NCBI GenBank assembly: GCA_041658405.1 | Contig: JBBAAG010000082.1 | Location: 1-12,842 of the forward strand | Origin: Elusimicrobiota bacterium | Lineage (GTDB): Bacteria; Elusimicrobiota; UBA5214; JBBAAG01 | DNA: 12,842 nt | Reading direction: 5' to 3' | Part shown: positions 1-9,700 of the stretch, piece after piece | Layout: every line of letters starts with the position of its first letter | Numbering within the stretch: position 1 is the stretch's first letter | Program-made: the position numbers and the translations under genes | The notes under the pieces: model-generated | Database searches by the model: none | Told to the model about the DNA's origin: nothing | The model's input: only the letters and a program-made list of their open reading frames with translations

Positions 1-1
1 A

Positions 2-145
2 AGGTTGGGGTATGAAGCTATCATGGCAAGGGATTATACTGTTATTATGGGTGTCGGAACAATCGCGGCGTTATTGACGTTAATCGGGAATTTTATTGCT
101 GATATAACTTACGCGTATGTGGATCCAAGGATTAGGTATAAATAA
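2..145 (+). CDS. DppB/OppB-type ABC transporter permease, C-terminal fragment
   Basis: This is the last 47 codons of a gene that begins before the window; the reading frame opens at base 2 and stops at 143-145. The peptide contains a hydrophobic helix and ends in ITYAYVDPRIRYK. That closely matches the usual C-terminus of DppB/OppB inner-membrane permeases, which end in a last transmembrane helix followed by a D/Y-A-Y-x-DPRIRY tail. The next gene is the partner permease, followed by two ATPases, which fits the standard order permease B, permease C, ATPase D, ATPase F. The cytoplasmic EAA coupling loop and the other helices lie outside the window. Substrate (peptides, nickel or other small solutes) cannot be told from this fragment. 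Confidence 0.88.
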   Translation, partial: RLGYEAIMARDYTVIMGVGTIAALLTLIGNFIADITYAYVDPRIRYK

Positions 146-158
146 GCGGGTATGTTTT

Positions 159-986
159 ATGTTTAAGTTGTACATCGAAAGGTTTGTTAATAATAAGTTA
201 GCGGTTGCCGGAGGGGTGATAATAGTTTTGCTTATCATACTTTCAGTATTCGCGCCGGTAGTTGCACCGTATAAACCTAATGGTCAAAATGTTGTTGACC
301 GTCTTCAAGGGCCGTCATTAAAACATGTACTCGGGACTGACGAGCTCGGAAGGGATGTGCTTACAAGGATATTGTACGGTACAAGGATATCCATTACCGT
401 CGGGATCGTGGCAGTTGCGATTGCTGTGCTTATCGGGGGAACACTGGGGTTGGTATCCGGTTTTTTTGGCGGGTGGGTGGATATTGTTATCATGCGCCTC
501 GTTGATATTATGCTGTGCTTCCCGACATTTTTTTTGATACTCATGGTGATAGCGTTTTTGGAGCCCAGTATTTACAACATTATGGCAGTCATCGGGTTAA
601 CCTCATGGCCGGGGTTATGCCGGATTGTAAGAGGTGAAACTTTATCAATACGGCAGCGAGAGTATATCGATGCTGCGAGGATGATAGGGGTGCCCGTAGG
701 AAGGGTTTTGTTTGTGCATATACTTCCTAATGTTTTAGCACCGATTATTGTCAGTGCTACACTTGGTGTTGGAGGAGCTATTCTCACGGAATCAGGGTTG
801 TCATTCCTGGGATTAGGCGTACAGCCGCCAACACCGTCCTGGGGTAATATGTTGATCTCCGGGAAAGATTTTATTCATATTGCGTGGTGGTTATCCGTAT
901 TCCCGGGATTAGCAATATTAATCACCGTACTTGCTTATAACCTTCTAGGTGAAGGATTACGTGACGTGTTTGATCCGAGGATGTAG
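159..986 (+). CDS. DppC/OppC-type peptide ABC transporter permease
   Basis: This is the second membrane subunit of an oligopeptide/dipeptide-type importer, forming the inner-membrane channel with the preceding permease. With the start at 159 it has 275 residues, a normal family length. The N-terminus carries the OppC_N helix at about 16-36, ending FAPVVAPYKP. The GTDELGRDVLTRILYG segment (59-74) that precedes the transport domain is classic for DppC. The EAA coupling loop that docks on the ATPases is EYIDAARMIGVPVGRVLF (168-185). Further helices lie near 81-103, 117-135, 141-155, 196-215 and 244-265, and the protein ends GLRDVFDPRM, as is usual. An in-frame ATG at 117 would add 14 residues and overlap the upstream gene. 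The start at 159 is preferred because GCGGG sits about 8 bases upstream and the resulting N-terminus fits the family. Substrate is unknown. Confidence 0.93.
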   Translation: MFKLYIERFVNNKLAVAGGVIIVLLIILSVFAPVVAPYKPNGQNVVDRLQGPSLKHVLGTDELGRDVLTRILYGTRISITVGIVAVAIAVLIGGTLGLVSGFFGGWVDIVIMRLVDIMLCFPTFFLILMVIAFLEPSIYNIMAVIGLTSWPGLCRIVRGETLSIRQREYIDAARMIGVPVGRVLFVHILPNVLAPIIVSATLGVGGAILTESGLSFLGLGVQPPTPSWGNMLISGKDFIHIAWWLSVFPGLAILITVLAYNLLGEGLRDVFDPRM

Positions 987-992
987 TAAATA

Positions 993-2030
993 ATGTTTAT
1001 GGAAACACAGAAAAACCGGGTTGTATTAACAGTAAAGAATTTGTCGGTAGAATATTACCGCAGGGATACTGTTATCCCTGCAGTGCGGGATGTTACATTC
1101 GAGCTGAATGAATGTGAAACCCTTGCGGTAGTCGGGGAGTCGGGCTGCGGGAAAAGTACGGTCGCGTTGAGTATCCTTAATCTTATATCTGATACTGAAG
1201 GGAAAATATCTGCGGGGAAAGTGTTGTTTAACAACGAAGACTTGTTATTGCTTGACGATACATCACTACGCGCAGTACGCGGAGGGAAGGTTAGTATGAT
1301 ATTCCAGGATCCGTTCACGTCATTAAATCCTGTATTCACAGTGGGTGAACAAATATCTGAATGCCTGGAAATACATGAACAGGGGTTTAAGGAGTCCAGT
1401 GAGAACGAAAAAAAGGTTAGGGTGTGTTCTATACTTGAAACTGTAAAAATTACGGATCCTGTACGCGTGCATGGCTCATATCCTCATCAGTTAAGCGGCG
1501 GGATGCGGCAGAGGGTGGTCATCGCAATGGCGGTATGTACTAAACCGAAGTTGATTATTGCGGATGAGCCTACGACAGCGCTGGATGTTACTATACAGAA
1601 AGAAATCCTTGAATTAATGTTCAACCTGAAACACGAACTTGGGTTAGCGTTGATACTGATCACTCATAATCTTGGGATTGTGTATAATAATGCGGATACT
1701 ATCGCTGTGATGTATGCCGGTGAAGTTGTGGAGTATGGTACAGCAGATGAGGTTATTCATTCGCCAATGCATCCGTACACCATAGGGTTGGTGAGCGCAG
1801 TGCCAATTATTGGCAACAAAAAAAAGAGGTTGTATTCAATCCCCGGGCAAATACCTGATCCCTCAGAATTACCGTCGGGATGCGCGTTTCATCCGCGGTG
1901 TGAACGCAGGATGGGTATTTGTTCACAGGTAAAACCTGGGTTGTATGACTGCGGGTCTAGACACAATACCCGGTGTTTTTTATTTGATAAGAACGAAAAG
2001 AATAAACATAAAAATGTTGGGGTAATTTGA
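993..2030 (+). CDS. OppD/DppD-like peptide ABC transporter ATP-binding protein
   Basis: This is the first of two cytoplasmic ATPases that drive the importer. Of its 345 residues, the nucleotide-binding domain shows Walker A GESGCGKST (48-56), Q-loop QDPFTSLNP (Q105), signature LSGGMRQR (167-174), Walker B LIIADEP (187-193) and H-loop H225. All catalytic motifs look intact. After the ATPase core comes the oligopeptide-family C-terminal extension, with IPGQIPDPSELPSGCAFHPRC at about 283-303. It includes cysteines 297, 303, 310, 320 and 328. Cysteines in this tail bind an iron-sulfur cluster in some studied Dpp/Opp ATPases, so a cluster here is possible but not shown. The gene starts six bases after the permease stop; a second ATG two codons later is an alternative start. 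The strong family match makes the ATPase assignment secure, but the substrate is not specified. Confidence 0.95.
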   Translation: MFMETQKNRVVLTVKNLSVEYYRRDTVIPAVRDVTFELNECETLAVVGESGCGKSTVALSILNLISDTEGKISAGKVLFNNEDLLLLDDTSLRAVRGGKVSMIFQDPFTSLNPVFTVGEQISECLEIHEQGFKESSENEKKVRVCSILETVKITDPVRVHGSYPHQLSGGMRQRVVIAMAVCTKPKLIIADEPTTALDVTIQKEILELMFNLKHELGLALILITHNLGIVYNNADTIAVMYAGEVVEYGTADEVIHSPMHPYTIGLVSAVPIIGNKKKRLYSIPGQIPDPSELPSGCAFHPRCERRMGICSQVKPGLYDCGSRHNTRCFLFDKNEKNKHKNVGVI

Positions 2031-2031
2031 A

Positions 2032-2814
2032 GTGTTGCTTGAACTGATGAATGTTAGTAAACAATTTGTTGTGGAATCAAAACTTTTCCGTAAAAAAATT
2101 GGTACCGTAAAAGCTGTAGATAATGTGTCATTAACGCTAGAACAGGGTGAGGTACTGGGTATTGTCGGGGAGTCAGGTAGCGGGAAGACCACTCTTGGTA
2201 AAATAGTTGCCGGGTTAATTACACACGATACCGGTGAAGTGAAATTGAATGGTAACACCGCTATCAACGGTAATGTTCATCCATCTGAAGTACAAATGAT
2301 TTTTCAGGATCCGTTTGCGTCGTTAAACCCGAAATTATCGGTTGGCGTGATCATTGGTGAGGCTGTACGCCAGAGGTGTAAGCATGATAATAAGACAGCA
2401 GGGAGTGATTATATAAGAAAAGAAGTGCAGAGGTTGCTTGATTTGGTGGGGCTCGGGAATAATGTTATCGATAATTATCCTCACCAGTTCAGCGGGGGAC
2501 AGCGTCAGCGCGTGGGTATCGCGCGGGCAGTCGCAATGCAGCCAAAAATTGTTATTGCGGATGAACCTGTCTCAGCGCTGGATATTTCAGTACAGGCACA
2601 GATACTTAACCTGTTACTGGATTTAAAGGATGAGTATGGGTTAACATATATACTGATCTCACACGATATCGCGGTTGTAGATTTTTTTTCAAATACGGTT
2701 ATGGTTATGCGGAAAGGGAAAGTTGTGGAGTGCGGCGTTACTGGTGAAGTTATTAAAAACCCTAAGGACAGTTACACCGCTGGGTTATTAGCAGCTGTAC
2801 CGGTGATAGAATAG
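2032..2814 (+). CDS. OppF/DppF-like peptide ABC transporter ATP-binding protein, short form
   Basis: This is the second ATPase, expected to pair with the preceding one beneath the two permeases. The GTG start at 2032 lies one base after the upstream stop, with GGGG at 2019-2022 as a well-spaced ribosome binding site, so translation is probably coupled. The 260 residues carry Walker A GESGSGKTT (46-54), Q-loop Q92, signature FSGGQRQR (153-160), Walker B IVIADEP (173-179) and H-loop H211, all intact. The FSGGQRQRVGIARA signature and ADEPVSALD are typical of OppF/DppF. The protein stops at YTAGLLAAVPVIE, exactly where the cysteine-rich oligopeptide-family tail would begin. It therefore lacks the extension seen in its neighbour and is shorter than many OppF proteins of about 320 residues. 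The frame ends cleanly, so this looks like a natural short form, as in NikE-like subunits. Confidence 0.94.
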   Translation: MLLELMNVSKQFVVESKLFRKKIGTVKAVDNVSLTLEQGEVLGIVGESGSGKTTLGKIVAGLITHDTGEVKLNGNTAINGNVHPSEVQMIFQDPFASLNPKLSVGVIIGEAVRQRCKHDNKTAGSDYIRKEVQRLLDLVGLGNNVIDNYPHQFSGGQRQRVGIARAVAMQPKIVIADEPVSALDISVQAQILNLLLDLKDEYGLTYILISHDIAVVDFFSNTVMVMRKGKVVECGVTGEVIKNPKDSYTAGLLAAVPVIE

Positions 2815-2823
2815 CGGTGGTGG

Positions 2824-3666
2824 ATGGAAGAACGAAACAGGTTTGTTGATTTACATGTGCATACGAACTATTCCGACGGAATATTTGCACCCGGTAAGGT
2901 TGTGGGGCTTGCGAAAGAACGCGGGCTTACGGGATTCGCTGTTACTGATCATGATACAGTAAGAGGTGTTGAAGAAGCTTTAAGTGCCGGGGTAAATCTT
3001 GGAGTTGAAGTTATTCCGGGAGTGGAAATCTCAGCGAATTATCTTAAATCCCCGGAAAAGGAAGTGCATATACTTGGTTATTTTGTTGACTGGAAAGACG
3101 AAAAATTTGTTGCTACACTTGAACGGTTCAGGCAGGTACGGTATGAACGCGCTAAAAGTATAGTATCGAAACTTAATGGATTGAGTATTATGATAAGTTT
3201 TGAGGATGTTATTAAAAATGCGGGTAATATGAATTCCGTAGGTAGGTTGCATATCGCGCGGGCATTGATAGAAAAAGGTGTGGTTCATAATGTAGGGGAA
3301 GCGTTTGCGAGGTATTTAGCACCGGATAAGCCGGGGTATGTCCCAAAGGATATGCTGTCACCCCGGGAAGCGATTGAGTTAATCCTTAATTCAAAAGGTA
3401 TACCTGTCCTTGCTCATCCGCAGTATGGTGCATCTGATAATGAAAGTATTGCCGAGTTTGTGGGATACGGGTTAAAAGGTATAGAAGTGTGGCATACTAA
3501 GCATACTAAAAGAATGATTATGTATTTTCTTGACCTCGTAAAAAAGTTTGGGTTAACCCCTACCGGCGGGTCTGATTGTCACGGCGGGATTGATCATCAC
3601 GGGCCGGTGATCGGGAATTTAAAGATTCCTTATGAAGTACTGGAAGCTCTTAAAGAAGTTAGATAA
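2824..3666 (+). CDS. PHP-domain metal-dependent phosphoesterase (YciV/TrpH, RNase AM-like)
   Basis: This is a predicted cytoplasmic phosphoesterase of the PHP superfamily. The 280 residues show the ordered metal-binding motifs DLHVHTNYSDG (9-19), TDHDT (41-45), PGVEIS (65-70), VHILGY (81-86), AHPQ (197-200) and GGSDCHG (248-254). Between them is the inserted GRLHIARALIEKG segment (140-152) typical of the YciV/TrpH branch. Studied members of that branch hydrolyse 3',5'-bisphosphonucleotides and trim short RNAs 5'-to-3'. Length and motif order match the branch, so pAp/nanoRNA phosphatase is the best guess; histidinol-phosphatase and polymerase PHP domains fit less well. The ATG at 2824 is nine bases after the transporter stop, and GGTGGTGG at about 2816-2823 lies directly against it. 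It is therefore likely the last gene of the transporter operon. No functional link with peptide uptake is evident. Confidence 0.88.
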   Translation: MEERNRFVDLHVHTNYSDGIFAPGKVVGLAKERGLTGFAVTDHDTVRGVEEALSAGVNLGVEVIPGVEISANYLKSPEKEVHILGYFVDWKDEKFVATLERFRQVRYERAKSIVSKLNGLSIMISFEDVIKNAGNMNSVGRLHIARALIEKGVVHNVGEAFARYLAPDKPGYVPKDMLSPREAIELILNSKGIPVLAHPQYGASDNESIAEFVGYGLKGIEVWHTKHTKRMIMYFLDLVKKFGLTPTGGSDCHGGIDHHGPVIGNLKIPYEVLEALKEVR

Positions 3667-3673
3667 TTTATTA

Positions 3674-3703
3674 TTGACAACATTTTCTTGTATTGTGTAA
3701 AAT
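3674..3703 (+). promoter_or_regulatory. Sigma70-type promoter for the giant surface-protein gene
   Basis: A perfect TTGACA box (3674-3679) is followed after 18 bases by TAAAAT (3698-3703). Transcription should begin near 3710, leaving a leader of about 60 bases before the ATG at 3771. The region 3667-3760 is much more AT-rich than the genes on either side. A second -10-like TATACT lies at 3730-3735 but has no good -35 box. The promoter separates the transporter operon from the secreted-protein pair. No clear terminator hairpin precedes it, so some readthrough from upstream is possible. Confidence 0.7.
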
Positions 3704-3731
3704 ACATAACATGCTTTTTATCAATTGTGTA
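3692..3731 (+). repeat. Two ATTGTGTA direct repeats flanking the transcription start
   Basis: The octamer ATTGTGTA occurs at 3692-3699, overlapping the -10 box, and again at 3724-3731. The two copies are 32 bases apart, about three helical turns, so they would lie on the same DNA face. This could be a regulator binding site, but short AT-rich octamers recur by chance in such regions. Confidence 0.25.
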
Positions 3732-3757
3732 TACTATTAATAATATATTTTTATTTT

Positions 3758-3767
3758 AAGGGGGAAG
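3758..3767 (+). promoter_or_regulatory. Strong ribosome binding site of the giant gene
   Basis: The purine run AAGGGGGAAG ends three bases before the ATG at 3771; its AGG/GGGG core is 6-10 bases upstream. It fixes the start, which is also supported by the signal peptide beginning at that methionine. Confidence 0.75.
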
Positions 3768-3770
3768 TGT

Positions 3771-6700
3771 ATGTTGAAAAATTTGAGGTTCGCAGGGGTG
3801 GTTGTAGTAACGCTGGTTTGTATGATGTCAGTAGTGAATGTGTCAGCGTTTGAAGTTACAGTTACTAATATGGTAGGCATAACTTCAGGGACTTATAATA
3901 CTGTTGCGTTACCATCAAAAATTAAGGCGGTTAGTGACTACACTCCGTTGTTCAGGATCAATATCAGCAGTAATGCTTATAATAGCGGTGAATCATGGAC
4001 AATTGAATGCGTTACAGTAACTATCAGTAATACACAGTCGTTTAATCCTGCAAATGATTTGTTTGCATTGAATTCAGGTGGATTGGTTTTGGTAGCGGAT
4101 AATGCTAATCCCGCATATCTTACTTCTACAAATACATGGTCAGGGTATAGTTCTGAAACACTGGTCGCTACAAGTATATATCCTACAAGCTGGTCTGGTA
4201 ACGGCCCGTGGCAGGTGAAACTTACGCCTTCATCAGCTTTGGCAATTGACCAGGCAAACCGGCATTACACGTATTATGTCTGTATAAAAACAACAAGTAC
4301 TATCAGTAACGGCGATAGGTTCCGTGCGCAGATAGATGATGCCGGTGAAGTAGAAGTTGTAGTTAAGGAAAACGCGGTGTCTTCTACAGTGTTAGTGTTG
4401 CAGCCAACATCAGGGGCAAATGGAACAATTATAACTGCGGATACAAGCGGGCCGGTAATACAGCCTGTGAATACGCCGTCACCGACTACAGGGACTACAC
4501 CAACGGTATTAAACAACGATAGTTTTAATATTTATACTACCTCAGATGTTCTTCCTACTAATGCCGGTGCGCGTACTAAATTGTCATTAAACATTTCTCT
4601 TGGCGCTACTGAAACCGCAGCTGCATTGTCTGACAGCGGGTTATATAATTTAACTGATTTGTTCACGCTTGACACTTCTGCGATTGACGGGAAAGTGTCT
4701 AATACTTTAGCAGTGACTGATCAGGGTTCAGGGGTTTTTAAGTTGCAGTATACAATCACTACTACTACCGTAAACGCGCCGACAACACAGTTGCCTGTCC
4801 GTATCAAAGTACGTGATGCTGCAGGTAATGAGTCTGCATGGGACGAAACGTTTTATTGTATTATTGACCGCGGGAGGCCGGATGTTATAACACTGAACTC
4901 ACCTGCGGCAAATACGTGGATTGGCGATAACGCGCCGGTGTTAAGCTGGCAGCCGTCAACGGATAGTAATTTTTCAACGTATTACTTGATTTTTTCTACT
5001 GACTCAAACCTAGGTGATAATGCGGCTGGTGATGGATTCCGTAATGTCGGTAATGTCCTGAGTTTTAACTGGATGTCGTCGGTAAATTGGACTAACGGAT
5101 TCCCGGTGTCTTCAACAACTACAGTTTATTACTGGGGTGTTGTTGCAGCGGATAAAGCCGGGAATATAGGGCAGTTCGTTACGGGTAGAGAATTTAAGTA
5201 TGATAGTATAGTGCCAAATATTTATAACGAAGGGCCAAAAAATTCTACTACCTCTACCACTCCTACAATCACTGTAAGTTTTGATGATTCACTTGGCGGA
5301 GTAGTGATGTCCGGGATTAATTTTTCAACAGTTACGCTTACTTTAAATGATCAGGTTGTTACTTTCAGCACTAATGCCGTTGATGGTTCAACTACCACGA
5401 TTTCGTATGTGCCGGCACAGCCGTTGGTGGAAGGTTCTTATACAGCTAAAGTTTGGGTAATTGATAATGCTGGTAAGACTGCGCAGTTATCCTGGGGTTT
5501 TACGGTTGATACAGTAAAACCGGTTGTACTTGATACTGATAATGACAGTTATTCTGATTACCAGGAAATGTATTCCGGTAAAAATCCAAATGACGAGACG
5601 TCAGTTCCTTCAACTAGTGTTGATTTTAGTCCTGTAAACAATGAATGCGTAAAGGCGTCGTTTGTTTCCAGCGGGCAAAAGATTAAGTTCCGCGTTGATG
5701 ATCCTTATGGGTTGGTTGGGATTGATACTACTACCACAGCGTCTTCTATTAAGCTTAATTATATTACTAAAGGAACAACGGAAAGTTTTAGTACATTTGT
5801 CACCGTTGCGAAAACAAGTTATACAATATTTGAAATCCAGCCAATGAAAACGTTGTTGTCAAACGGTATTGACGACGGTGAGATACAGTATACCTGCACT
5901 CCTGTGGATAAAGCAGGGAATGTTGGTTCTACATTTACACGTAAGTTTATTTATGATACCACACCGCCGGTTATTTCCACAGTAACTGCTCCAAGTACAG
6001 GGGATACAACTTCGCGGTTAACTTTCGCGATTGATCTTTATGACAGGTTCGGTATATCTTTAAGCACAATGGATATCGTGCAGCTTACTATATACAATTC
6101 TTCTGAAGGCGGGTATATGTCGCTCGTTGATGGTACCACCAGCAGGTTTACGATTACTATCAACACTTTGAATGCGCCGAAAACATATTATTATTATTTC
6201 ATGGCGAAAGATAAAGCCGGGAATTCGTGTTATTTCCCGCCTAACGCCAATACTGACCAGAGTACGGCGTTACCCTTGGTTATTACTGATAAAACCGCGC
6301 CGGAAGTTGCGATTTATCAGATTGAAACATTATTGAATTATTCGCTTGGTTCAGGGACTACTTGGTTATATACTCAATCCGGAACGGGTAATACAAATGT
6401 TAAATCAATACCAGTACTGTACTCTAATCCATTAGCGTTTACTACCGGGTATTACAACGTTATCCGTGCAACGGCATCGCCGGATACGTCAAATGTAGTG
6501 TTTGAACTAAAACTATCAACAGATACAGTGTGGTCTTCCGCGTTGTTTAATGTGGTTAAGTCGTATAAAACAATCAGCGGGAATCCTATGTGGGAAGCGT
6601 ATATTAACACTTCATCTCTTGGGAATAATCTGAATTATGATATCCGCGTGAAAGCGTATGATACTCTTGGGAATTCAAATATTCCGCTGGATAATTCGCA

Positions 6701-9700
6701 TCAGGCGTATGTTAAAGTCTTAATAAAACCGGCACTTGCACCAGTATCTACTATGCATACATTCTCAGTATACAGCTGGTTTATCTCAAGCAGAGCTTCA
6801 GGGAAAACTTTATTACTGAACGCATCACCGAATACAACTACGGGGAATATCGATATTGTCTCCTGTACATTCCAGTACAAGAAAAACAGTGATCCTGCAA
6901 CTGCATGGACAGATTTGTATAAAGATACGAATACGCTGGGGACTGATAAACGTTATGTTGAGTTAAGTTTTAATGAAAATGATTTGTTGTACATGAACAT
7001 TAATGATTCATTGGCAATAAACAGCGTGGCTGCGGTAAAGTTTGTGTGCACAACAGTGGCGAATACGTATGATACATTCCTTACCCGCGGATCTGATGGC
7101 GTATGGAAGACTGTATTGGCATTACCCCCGAATACGTATGATTATTATTTCCAGGTGACTGATAATAATGGTAAACAGTATAATGTGCGGGATGTTAAAG
7201 AATTTACGTCAGGCGGAGCTACAACATCCAGGTTGTATATTAAGGATTATAGTTATATATGGAACATCGCGGGGTTAGAGAATAATGTTACCTACGATGT
7301 CCGCGTGATTGCTGCTGATTCCAAAGGTAATACTGATCCTGCAGCTACTAACGTATTCTCGTTTACGTATGATAACACCGCGCCGGTTGCGCCGGTATTA
7401 ACCGCACCAGTTGCAGGTCAACGGATAAAAGATAGTAGTACGTATAACTTATTCGCAACAGTTTATGATTCTGATATCATGAGCGTGTTCTTCCATTATT
7501 CAGATGATAATGGTGTAACCTGGAAGAATATCGGGCAGGATACTAATGGGTCAGCCGGGTGGACCACAGCATGGTCAGTCCCTGATCTTTATACGGATAC
7601 AAATTATCTGTTAAAAGTTTCAGCTATTGATAAAACCAGGAATATTACGTTCTCAACATCAACCGTTATCACAATTACTATTGACGCTACAGCGCCAAAA
7701 TTTGTTTCCTTCTGGGTTGAAGCTTCTTCAGTGACTACAATAATGTATCCTAACATAGAGTATACGCTTAAGATGACAACTCTTGATAATGATATTGCTA
7801 TTGCGTCTGTCACGGCAACCAGCGGGCTCACAGGGATTTGTTCGCCTAGTTATGATAATGGGAAGAACGGGCATATGATAATTGCGTCCGGTAACGGTAC
7901 TGCTGAAAGTCCGTATATGTATACCGCGAAATTCGTGCCAAGTAATACAGATAATATATCCGGTTCATTCACTGCGTACCTAACAGATAAAGCAGGGAAT
8001 GTTACGAATACTTCAATATCGGTTATGTATTACGACAACGCGCCTTCAGCGTCTATAATCACACAGGTTAATATCGATAACGACGGGGATGGTAAGCTGA
8101 ATGAAAATACTACAGCAGGGGATACAGATGCTGATGGATTACTTGGGGAAGATGGTATTGATTATTATACCTCAGGAACTTTGATGTACGTCGGGCGTTT
8201 CGGTGCACAGGTGGTCTCTGCAGTAACTAACGTCGATGGCGGGACGGTTAAGTTTCAGTATTCAACATCAGGAACAGGGCCGTGGGTTACATTTAATGAG
8301 ATAGCTTCTGCGGCTACAGTTACTGCGAACTGGAACCCGCTTGCGCTTGGCTTAGTGGAAGGGACATATTACCTGCGTACAGTAGTTATTGATAATGAAA
8401 ATAATGTTGAGGTTAACCCGGCAGTTGTTACTGTTCTGTATGACGCGGTTGAACCGTCCGTCAGCCAGTTTATAGCGCCTACGGGGACCATTGATTGTTC
8501 ACAGACGTATTCTTTAACGGGAAAGACTAATGACAGTGATGTCGTTAGGATGTTCTTCCAGTATAAGGAACCGTCAACAAATACATGGACGCCTGTTGAT
8601 ATAACAGCAACCCGGTTAGTACGGTTGGTGAATTCGTCGCTTACTCCCAACACCTTCAGTGCACCTGAAGTGGCAATAGTTGTAACATCGCCAAACACAA
8701 CTCAGGCTTCAAGTATGGAAGTACGCGCTGTGGTATATGACCGTGCAGGAAATAGGAATACTGATGCCGCGCATGCGCCTGTTGCGGTGTTAAGTTTGAA
8801 TGATACAATTAGCCCGGTAGCGGTACTTTCTTATTATACAGGTGCTATACAGGCTGAATGCGGGGATGCTAATATAAAATCAGTTGCATTCCAGTATAAG
8901 CTTAATGGGTCAACTAATCCGTGGGTAACACTGTGGATTGATTCTGTTGCGGATGGGACATGGACAGGGCTTGTTGGTTCAATATGGTCTTCGGGGTTGA
9001 GTTTAGCAATTTTGCCGAATGGATTGTATGATATCCGCGCGATAGCGACTGATATGTTTAATAACAGCAATCCGGCAAGTGCACCTGTTAGCTCAATCCT
9101 TGCTGAGACTTCAGCGACCGGATCAAGAGTGTATACCACTAAGAAGTCGCAGGTTATGACAGTTGGGGTAAAGAGTATTACTTCAACAAATTCAGGTGGA
9201 TGCAAGATTGATCTTGAAGTTAAAACTACGGTTGCTCTAGCAGCAGCGCCGACAGCGAGTTTCTTGTTTAAAGACAATGCTAATTCGCAGTCTAAGGCTG
9301 TTACTTTAACAGATGCGGGGAATAATGTGTTTACCGGAACATTGGAGCTTGATAGTATATCCGCTACCGCAGGATTTGCGGCTAACGTACGGATAGCGGT
9401 GTTCGGTATAACGCAAAGCGGTGAGGCTATTGGCGAAAACGCGTCAATCGGCGTGTCTGTAAATAATTCTAACTCACCAACGGTGACACTGATTGATAAT
9501 ACGTTTACGATTACGGTGAATGCGTCAATGCCGAGAAATGTAACGATTGTCGCGGGGCCTGCGGTGACTAACCCGGTTCCTACTGCTCAGGCAGCGATGC
9601 TTACACCGATACAGGGGCGTACGTACTCTGCGTTTGTTACGGATAATAATCAGCCTGTAACTAATACAGGGACTCAGTTCCAATGTACAATTAATTACTC

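Larger units (their letters stand above)
4440..9123 (+). repeat. Array of Ig-like modules within the giant protein
   Basis: The modules are recognised by two recurring signatures. The first is an inter-domain linker of the form D-x-x-x-P, at residues 224, 366, 478, 580, 729, 840, 1201, 1305, 1558 and 1678 (for example DTTPPV, DKTAPEV, DNTAPVAP). The second is a late-strand D-[KRA]-A-G-N motif at 349, 461, 713, 814, 1406 and 1657. Spacing is mostly about 100-140 residues, with a longer stretch (840-1201) that probably holds three diverged modules. These are hallmarks of bacterial Ig-like/fibronectin-type surface domains. Copies are strongly diverged in DNA sequence, so the array is old rather than recently amplified. 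Confidence 0.75.

Noticed and set aside
117..158. Upstream ATG at 117 for the DppC-like permease
   Set aside because: It would overlap the upstream permease by 29 bases and add 14 residues not expected in the family; the ATG at 159 has a better-spaced ribosome binding site and fits the family N-terminus.
3730..3735. TATACT as a second -10 box
   Set aside because: No acceptable -35 element lies 16-19 bases upstream; the TTGACA/TAAAAT pair just upstream is far better.
4440..9123. Recent tandem duplication of Ig modules at the DNA level
   Set aside because: Modules share only short protein motifs; the DNA copies are strongly diverged apart from short matches such as GATAAAGC(C/A)GGGAAT, so no recent amplification is visible.
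8834..9277. A 147-codon minus-strand open frame
   Set aside because: Same reasons as above: fully antisense to the Ig array, no motif, and no supporting start signal that I could find.
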